DNA of 64,000 bases from Geosiphon pyriformis. Taxonomy: Eukaryota; Glomeromycota; Glomeromycetes; Archaeosporales; Geosiphonaceae. The translations under genes were made by a program, and so were the position numbers. This document shows, piece by piece, positions 57,003-64,000 of this stretch (its first letter is position 1; the number at the start of each line of letters is the position of its first letter). The notes beneath the pieces were generated by a model. It worked only from the letters and a program-made list of their open reading frames with translations. It did not search any database and was not told where the DNA came from. The stretch is from the NCBI GenBank assembly GCA_016748015.1, contig JAAOMT010000299.1:600180-664179 (forward strand), given 5' to 3'.

Positions 57003-58051
57003 ATGAATCACAAGCTTGTTAAGATTGTTGCTGATATAATCAAACAAATAAGAGTAAACAATGCAGATATGCATGATAACAATGTTTTGCAGTTGTTGGC
57101 TAAATGGAAACAGTTGAAACCTGAGACAGTTAGTGCATATCTGATGACTCTTCCAAAGAATGAGCTTATTACAGAATTACTCAATATTAAGAAAGAATAC
57201 AGATCAACACTGCATGCTAAGATCAGGATACAACAACAGAGGCAGATAGTGGACAATATCATCAAAAGACAACAAAACTTCAATCTAAACAAAGGAGCTA
57301 TAATCAAAAGCATTCTGAGCAGAAAAAAACAAAGAATTGTACTGGATTATGTCATTAAAGAAGGTGAATTTCATGATAATCCTGATGAAATTAAAAAGCT
57401 AGTAAACAAAAAAGCCCAAGGGTGGACTAGAACAAGAATCCTTGAGCCTGATCTATGGAAAAGTTGGGAACACAGATTTGAGCCAATTAAAAGCATTCCA
57501 GACCATGCCTTTGATGGTGTAATGGATGAAATAACTAATGAAGAATTTAAACACATATTGAGCCACACACCCCATAACAAAGCTTCTGGTCCATCAGGTA
57601 TTCAAGCTGAACTATGGAAGAAGGCTGGGCCTAACACCAAGTCTAAACTGAAAACATTGCTCAGCACTTGCATTAAAGCAGCAAACATGCCTGAGGAGTG
57701 GAGAGTTGCACAGGTTATACTGATTTCAAAGCCAAAAGAATGGGGTGGCAATATTGACATCACCAGGCTGATTACACTCATTGAGAGCACCAGAAAAATC
57801 TTAACAAAGATTCTAACTGCAAGAATATCAAAAGCATGTGAACTCTACAATGTTCTAAAAGGTTACAATATCTCAGTATTAAAGAATACCTCCACAGCAG
57901 TGCCAATTCATGTGATTAATGCTGTTGCTGAACATGCAAGAGAATTTGGTAATGAGGCCTGGTTTACATTCCAGGACATGAAAAAGACATATGATTCAGT
58001 GGGATGAAAACCCATGGAAGCTGCACTAAAGAGAATTAAGATAAACAATAG
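57003..58051 (+). pseudogene. LINE-B copy 3 ORF2, reverse transcriptase N-terminal half
   Basis: A 334-codon open stretch: linker (ADIIKQIRVNNADMH), basic helix, KKLVNKKAQGWTRTR, fingers motif NKASGPSGIQAELWKK, VAQVILISKPKEWGG, ITLIESTRKILTKILTARI, LKGYNISVLKNTST and motif A FQDMKKTYDSVG (catalytic Asp kept). A TGA follows at a Trp-like position shared with copy 2. The Gy-A copy 3 LTR interrupts 44 nt later; the palm motif FVDD is outside the window. Confidence 0.87.
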
Positions 58052-58690
58052 TGTTATGGATTGGTGTAACAAGTTAATGGATAGCAAGGAAGAACAGGAT
58101 TGTAGGGTGATGGAAATAATCAAAGGGAATTCAACTTCAAAGAGCAAATTGAATGAGTATGAATTCAATGTGTGAGATCAGTCTCATAAAATATCTCAGT
58201 CACTATTCTTTTCAAAGGTAACTGGGGAATCTGAAGATAGAAGAATAGTCCGTACTGTCAACAAATGATCACACTTGGTATAATTCTATGCCTCATGTTG
58301 GCACTCTTAGAATTTAATATCAAGTATTAGATGTGCTCTTCAGTTGCGTTTTATTCAATAATCTTCAAATGCTACAATTATATACGTTAGGAAAAGGCCA
58401 ACAAGTAATTTTTTATCTTTAAAATGTTTAGATACTTGAAGGTAGGGAAAGAGAAATTAGCAATAAGAGAAGAATTGAGGTGAAAGTTGTTGTTTTATTT
58501 ATTCTTGATTATTCAGATGCTTGTTATTACATGTTTTTCTACAGCTGAAAAATTCATTGCTTATATAGCTATCAAAAGTGGTCAATGATTAAGTCAATGA
58601 TTACTATCTAAAAATAGAGTGACTAATTATGTGACATCAGTGGCTGATACATGTGATAATAATTAAAAACTATGAGATTCAACCATAACA
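58052..58690 (-). repeat. Gy-A copy 3 3' LTR (639 bp)
   Basis: TGTTATGG...CCATAACA with 1.75 copies of the 12-bp unit (58584-58604). The adjoining minus-strand purine tract GGAGAGGATGA ends at 58691. Confidence 0.92.
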
Positions 58691-59412
58691 TCATCCTCTC
58701 CAAAGAGATTGAGCTCTGGCAAAATCAAACTATTTATGAAGTATTCTAATTGAAGTGTTTTATCTAACTCAAAACTAACTAGTTTGTTAAAGTCTTTTGT
58801 GGATAAGGTGTATAATACTTGGGGCGAAATGAGCTTTGTATCCAAGAGACCAAATCTTTGTATAAGAGTTTTGGCTCTTCTTGCAATGGTCAAAACTCTT
58901 GGGACATCTAAACGTATAATGCCCAAAATTTTCACTTGTATCTCTGAAGTTGTTTTTTTCATGAGCTTCATTTCTTCTATGATTTCACCAAGATGACCAT
59001 AGAATTCTAGTTGCCTTCCATATGACAAGTTTTTGTCTATGAGCAAGATTTTCTTAATCGTTTTTCCAATTGTTATGGAAGGTGTAAGTATTGCTGCTGT
59101 TATACTTTCTAGCACATATTTATCCATTTTGCTACCAATTTTTTCTCTTCTGATAGTTGTTTTCTTTGGTCTAATAACAGTATGTGTTCCACTGTTGTCA
59201 GTTATGGTGGTCTGTTTTCCAATGATCAAAGTAGCATTTGGATAATTTTTGATCCAATACTCATGGAGAGTATAGAAAGTATTTTGGATGTTTTGATCCA
59301 AAAAATAATTGTTTATGTCAATTGAAGATACCTCTGTTTTGGGAATAGTGTATTTATTTATATCTGATTTTTGCTGATTATTTGGGTTGGTATTACCACA
59401 ACAGGTAACCAA
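58663..59412 (-). pseudogene. Gy-A copy 3 ORF3, unknown protein
   Basis: This is a 249-codon uninterrupted frame, the best-kept ORF3 in the window. It opens after a TGA shared with copy 1; a possible ATG lies 27 nt upstream. No known domain. Features are a CC pair near the start, a Thr-rich segment (IIGKQTTITDNSGTHTVIRP) followed by basic residues, a hydrophobic-helical middle (ESITAAILTPSITIGKTIKK), then ARRAKTLIQRFGLL and LYTLSTKDFNKLV, and an acidic end ELNLFGEDDVM that encodes the polypurine tract and runs 9 codons into the LTR. No signal peptide or transmembrane helix, so not a typical env. Confidence 0.7.
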
Positions 59413-59429
59413 TCAGGTCATTTGTAATA

Positions 59430-60658
59430 TTTTTTGAGTCATGTACTATAAACAGAACGATTATTGAATATTGTTTCAGATTGATCTTGAAGAATATAAG
59501 AACCATTGTTCAAAACTTTGTTGACTATAAAGGGTCCTTTCCACTGGCTAGAGAATTTATCACCATAGACATTGTCTCTGTCTGAATGGTATTTTAATAC
59601 CAAGTCACCAACACTTAAAGAAAGTGTTTTATAGGTTTTCTTCTTTTTAAGCTTTTCTTGAAACTGTTTTATCTTTTTAAAAGCAACTATTCATGCTTTT
59701 ACCAAGGAATCAAGAATAGTACCAAGTCTTCTTTGTAATTTGCTATTGTGATCTCTTCAAAGGGTATTGTCTCAATGTTAGTTTCTATTGGTAGTGTTGC
59801 CATGCGTCCATAGAACAGATAAAAAGGTTCATAACTTTTTATGTTATGATTCACAGTTCTATAAGCAAACAAAGCTGAAAGCAGTACTTTGTCCCATGAA
59901 TTTGTTTCTTCACTGGTTTTGGCTAGGGTTTCACACAATATTCTATTGAAATGTTCCACTAAGCCATTTGTTTGAAGGTAATAAGGAGAGGAGAGTTTAT
60001 AATGTATTCCCATTTTTCTACACAGTTCTTCAACCAGTGTACTGAAAAAAGCTCTTCCTCTATTAGATAAAAGTTCTCTGGGGCAGCCATGACAGCAGAT
60101 GATATCTTCATAAATGAAATTGGCTATTAAGACTGCTGTTTGGTCTGGAGTGGCTCTTGCTTCTACCCACTTTGTAAGATAGTCGGTAGCTGTAATAATG
60201 TATCTGTTGCCATCAGGAGTTATTGTTAAAGGTCCAACAACATTTATACCAATTCTGTCAAATGGTTGACCAACAGAGATTGGGTGGATATCTTCTTTGC
60301 GATTGGGTTTTCCTCTTCTTTGGCAAGTGTCACAGGTTTTGATGTATTCAGCAATGTCTTTTCCTAAGGTAGGCCAATAATAGTGAGCTAAGGTTTTCTG
60401 AATTGTTTTAGTCTTTCCAAAATGTCTAGCTAATGGATCAGTGTGCATGTTATAAATCACAATTTCTCTTTCTTCAAATCTAATAACTTTCTGAGGGTGG
60501 TCAGGATCTTTTCTATTTCTTTTGTATAATTGGTTCTGGCAAATCAAATAAAAATTTGATTGTTTGTGCAAATGTTCTCTTTGCTGTTGAGTGTAGTTTG
60601 GTGGATATTGTCCTTTACCCAAAAATTCCATTAAGGCAGAGTAGTTGTCCAAGTCCAT
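59430..60658 (-). pseudogene. Gy-A copy 3 integrase ORF
   Basis: The ATG at 60658 starts MDLDNYSALMEFLGKG, 63 nt after the RNase H stop (60722-60724). The zinc region is H(F)GKTK...CDTCQRRGK. The core has GINVVGPL and LLSNRGRAFF, where both catalytic Asp residues are Asn, and NGLVEHFNR with the Glu kept. It is open for 319 codons, then a shift near 59700 leads to the C-terminal part (SQWKGPFIVNKVLNNGSYIL ... LKKYYK-TGA-PDW). The two Asp-to-Asn changes are each one G-to-A transition, so this copy is inactive despite its long frame. Confidence 0.9.
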
Positions 60659-60721
60659 TATTGTGTTTAGTTGTGGAGAAGTTACTAATAATTAGGTTGG
60701 TTTGGTTAAAAAGTTGTGCTA

Positions 60722-62269
60722 TTACTGGATAGTAAGTTTGGAGAGAGCATTGGCATTTTGATGATTAGCTTCTTTGCAGTGTTGAATGTTATAGTCAAAT
60801 TCATCCAGATGGAGTATTTAGCAAGTTATCCATTTATGTTCCAAACCAAAGCTTGGTGATCTGTTACTACCAGAAACTTCACACCAAGAAGATATTTATT
60901 CAAGTAGCTGGTAGCCCAGACTACTGCTAAGCATTCTTGTTCAGTTACTGAGTAGTTCTGTTCAGCCAGAATAAGTGTTCTACTGGCATATGCTATGGCC
61001 ATCTTCATCTTTCTGGGATAGAACAGCACCAAGTTCATAGCCAGATGCATCAATATGAAGGATGAAAGGTTGATCCAAATCAGGTTGCTTGAGAATAGGT
61101 TCTGTAACCAGTTTTTCCTTAAGGGTTTCAAATGCTTTCTGTTGATATGTACCCCAATAATAATTGACATTTTTCCTGAGTAGCTGATTAAGAGGAAAGG
61201 CGATTTTGAAGAAATCTTTAACAAATTTGCGATAATAGGAGGCCAAACCAAGGAAAGAACATAATTCATAAACATTCATTGGTTGTCTAATGTTCTGGAC
61301 TTTTTCAACTTTGGCTGGATCAAGAAAGATTCTATCTTTTGTAATAAGATGGCCAAGAAATTGGGTGGATTGTCTTCCAAAGAAAAATTTGATTGGGTTG
61401 ATTTTGAGGCCAGCATTTCTAAGGAGGTCAAAAACCTTTTGCAGGTGTTCAAAGTGTTCATTCCAGGTTTTTGAATATACCATTATGTCATCCAAGTAGA
61501 TCAGAACAAAGTTTTCTTTCACTGATTCAAATACTTTGTCCATTAAGCATTGAAAGGTGGGAGGAACATTGGTGAGACCAAAAGGCATGAGTGTGAATTT
61601 GTATGTGCCATACTTGGTGATGATGGCAGTTTTCTTCCAACTTTCTGGATTCATCTCTACTTGCCAGAATCCAGCAATTAGATCAATGGTTGAGAAGAAA
61701 GCAGCATTTTTGAATTGATCTAGCATTGCATCAATCTTGGGAAGTGGGTACATGTCTCTTTCAGTGATGGCATTTAATTGGCAGTAGTCAACACAAAAGT
61801 GTAGGGTTCCACTTTTTTTGAATACTACTACAACTGGGAAAGCCCATTCACTCTTGGCTTCTTGTATGAATCCAAGTTCTTTCATCCAGTTTATCTCTTT
61901 CTTGATGAACTCATCATTGTGGTGATTGGATTGATATGGCTTTAAATGAATAGAGTAAGTTTCTCTAGTGGTGATGGTGTGTTGTATCACATGGGTTCGT
62001 CCAGAGGGTTCACCTTCTTTTGAGATAACTGGACTGTTTCTAGCCAGCAGGTTTTCAATGTCTATTTTTCTTTCTTCAGGGGAGGGTTCTCTTTGTTTTA
62101 CAACTAGTGATTGGGTTTGAGGTGGTTCATTCTCAAAGGACTTTTGTACTTCTTTCAATTCTTCTCTAGGTATCAAACTGATTGGTTCCCAATCTTTGTA
62201 ATAGATCAGGCATGATTTGCATTCATCACTTGGAGAATACAGGGTTGGTTGCACCAGCACCAAGCACAA
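60722..62269 (-). pseudogene. Gy-A copy 3 reverse transcriptase and RNase H
   Basis: A 429-codon open stretch (60980-62269) covers the RT: WAFPVVVVFKKSG, HFCVDYCQLN (Cys for the usual Arg), FFSTIDLIAGFWQVEM, FTLMPFGLTNVPPTFQ and LIYLDDIMVYSK with both catalytic Asp residues. RNase H starts [18 protein letters not shown]; a frame change near 61000 leads to [19 protein letters not shown] and [10 protein letters not shown], where about 25 nt present in copy 1 are missing and shift the frame to the end. It ends at TAA 60722-60724. Confidence 0.9.
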
Positions 62270-62277
62270 GGGCTATG

Positions 62278-63381
62278 TCACCAATAATGGTACTTGGCTT
62301 TCTTGCCAGATTTTTGGTCAAAGGTTCTTCTAAGGATATCATAGTAGGGCCAGCAGATCAGCTTGCCATTTACAATAATTTTTTCTCTGTTAGCTTTGAC
62401 ATTGTCTAATGGTTTGCCATTGCTGGTGAAAGTAGTATAGGCAAGTTCAGCAGTTTCTTCTTGTTCTTCTTGTTCTTCTTCTTCATCACTCTCTTCATCA
62501 TCTGATTCCTCTGATTGTTCTTTTTCCTGGTTCTGCTTGGATACTGGGGGAGTTGTCCAATGGTGGCACTTAACCACAATGTGTTTTTTACCACATCTGA
62601 TGGTTAGTTCACAAAGTTCATAGTTGAATAAGGCTTTTGCTTTCTTGAGTCACTCATTGCCAACAATGATGGTGTACTCTTTTGCTTCAGATACTTCCAT
62701 GTCAGTTTCAATGCTGATGCCATTGATGTGGACAAAAACAGCTTTGGCTATACCAAGCCCTTTCTTTTTGTCACCATGTATGTTGGTCATTGGTCTAGTT
62801 GAGGGTTCATCAATCTTTCTTCTAATGGCTTCCAGAAAATGTTTGGCAATAACGCTAACAGATGACCCACTATTTAGGATCAAATCAATAAAGTAACCAG
62901 CCACTTGTGCTTTATAAATTAGAGGAGTGACATTGCTATTGTCAGCAAATCCAGCTTGGCGAGGGTGCTTGTTAGTCTTTGGTGTTTTTTTCTTAGGAAT
63001 TAAGGATTTACAAAGATCTTTTCTGAATTGTGGATGGGTCATCAATTGGCCAAAAGTAATATGAGCTGGGGTTTCCATGAGATCTTTTACAACAGAATAT
63101 AGACCAGATTTTTGTACAATTTCTGGGGGTTCTAACTTTGGAGGATTTTTAAACACTTTAGCCTTTGGTGGCTCTTTGTTATCAGCAGTTAATGTAGATG
63201 CTTTGTTTGGATCTAAAATGAAATCAACCCTGGCTTTCTTCTTCTTTCTTGTTGTTTCTGAGATGTTGATTGCTAGTTCATCCATGTCATGATCATCATC
63301 AGTTAAATTGAAAGCATAAAAGGGGATTTCTTCTGATTGGCTTGCACTCTCACCCTTTGGAAGTGCGCCTACCAGTTTAAA
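62278..63381 (-). pseudogene. Gy-A copy 3 protease region
   Basis: After the TTTAAAC site (63375-63381) the pol frame is open through LVGALPKGESASQSEE and MDELAINISETTRKKKKAR to the protease. The motif LILNSGSSVSVIAKHFL has Asn for the catalytic Asp. VHGDKKKGLGIAKAVFVHI and EYTIIVGNE follow, then a TGA at a Trp-like position (about 62650). A strongly acidic stretch (SEESDDEESDEEEEQEEQEE) is conserved with the other copies. A short Cys segment precedes RT after a small shift. Confidence 0.87.
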
Positions 63382-64000
63382 GGCTAATAAACAGTGGCTT
63401 CAACTAAGAGATCCTCTCTAAAGAAATTAATGTTGACATGATTAGGTCTTTGATTGGGGGCATTGTTGTTAATGGGTCTGTTGTTTTGATTATCATTCTT
63501 TCTGGGAGCTGGAGGGGGTAAAAGAGGATTGTTGCAATCTCTTGAGAAATGTCCAGTTAATCCACAGCAATTACACACAGGTGGGCCACGATTTTGTTGT
63601 CTTTCATAAGATGGTTGCTGAGGCTGATTGAAGCGTGGCTCAAATCTGGGTCTTTAAGGTTGCTGGTTATCTCTGACTGCTTGGGCTAATGGTTCTAATA
63701 GCCAAGCAAAATTTGCTGTGAGTCTATCTATCAACTGTTCATTTGGGTCTTGAGTTTGGGCAGCCATAACAGGAGCAGGAGCAAAAACTGGAAGTGTAGA
63801 TCCATGATGCATTCTTTGATTGTCTTCTATTTGCTGGGCAAGTTCAATGGCCATATCTATTGTGGGATTATCTTTCAGGGCCAGAAGGGGCCAAAGAGCA
63901 TATGAGAGATCAGTTCTCAATCCTTTTGTAAAGAAATGAATCTTTTGCTCTTTTGTCCAATTTCTACCAGTCTACATGTTTGATTAGTTTTCTGATTGCT
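63375..64000 (-). pseudogene. Gy-A copy 3 gag, C-terminal half (cut by window edge)
   Basis: It reads LWPLLALKDNPTIDMAIELAQQ, a Pro/Ala/Gln-rich linker and the zinc knuckle CNCCGLTGHFSRDC, ending PLNW-TAG just after the slippery heptamer. Stops at about 63655 and 63383 are copy-specific. A 33-nt segment (the QMTATSFAT part of copy 2) is missing near 63765. Confidence 0.87.

Larger units (their letters stand above)
53637..58051 (+). mobile_element. LINE-B copy 3, 5' two-thirds, interrupted by Gy-A copy 3
   Basis: It begins with the family 5' UTR (shared with 16856-16995), then ORF1, endonuclease and RT up to motif A, where the Gy-A copy 3 LTR starts (58052). The remainder must lie beyond the right edge. 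It sits immediately next to the interrupted zinc-finger region of LINE-B copy 2, so it probably inserted into copy 2. Confidence 0.85.
58052..64000 (-). mobile_element. Gy-A copy 3, near-complete, runs off the right edge
   Basis: 3' LTR (58052-58690), polypurine tract, ORF3, integrase, RNase H, RT, protease and the C-terminal half of gag are present; the gag start and 5' LTR are beyond 64000. The left flank ends atag, the same four bases as the Gy-A copy 2 target duplication. It is the most complete Gy-A pol here, with small frame breaks. Confidence 0.92.

Noticed and set aside
45155-64000. Recent segmental duplication or assembly duplication of LINE-B plus Gy-A
   Set aside because: The two LINE-B/Gy-A pairs differ in insertion site, internal deletion, array length and many substitutions, so they are independent insertions.

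Overview
This is an AT-rich nuclear window from a eukaryote. It holds one intact single-copy host gene inside a dense, nested accumulation of retrotransposons. The host gene is MCM4 on the minus strand (10718-14602), with 16 exons separated by 15 short introns of 62-94 nt. The short introns, very high AT content and transposon load, together with dUTPase-bearing Ty3/gypsy elements and LINEs carrying an RRM/zinc-knuckle ORF1, suggest a fungus. An arbuscular-mycorrhizal fungus (Glomeromycotina, Gigaspora- or Rhizophagus-like) is my best guess. That assignment is inference; no rRNA or other marker is present.

Layout. 1-10175: three same-orientation copies of one non-LTR family (LINE-A): the 3' part of a copy cut by the window edge (1-1893), a short 5'-truncated relative (2461-3063) and a near-complete copy (about 3441-10175). 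10718-14602: MCM4, with MluI-box-type G1/S promoter motifs just upstream of its start. 14965-17493: heavily decayed LINE-A and LINE-B relics. 17494-45154: a three-level nest of LTR retrotransposons. A plus-strand element (Gy-A copy 1) is split by a minus-strand element (Gy-B, 18958-38990, target duplication ccag), which is itself split by a plus-strand element (Gy-C, 21991-31896). 45155-53636: LINE-B copy 2, interrupted by a shortened Gy-A copy 2 (46993-51046, target duplication atag). 53637-58051: LINE-B copy 3, interrupted by Gy-A copy 3, which runs off the right edge.

How the parts work. All three Gypsy families share an unusual plan. The gag-protease-reverse transcriptase-RNase H stretch ends in a stop, a gap of 59-63 nt follows, and the integrase then begins as its own ORF with an ATG. 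Behind the integrase lies a third ORF (ORF3) of about 220-250 codons with no known domain. ORF3 reads through the polypurine tract into the 3' LTR and shares short motifs between the families. Gy-B and Gy-C also carry a cysteine-rich module and a dUTPase between protease and RT. Gy-A lacks these and instead has a canonical TTTAAAC -1 frameshift site at the gag/pol junction. Each LTR family carries its own short repeated motif; in Gy-A this is a 12-bp unit just upstream of the TATA box that varies from 1.75 to 8.75 copies. Every transposon copy is broken. The stops and lost catalytic residues that could be compared are almost all explained by C-to-T or G-to-A transitions, while MCM4 is clean.
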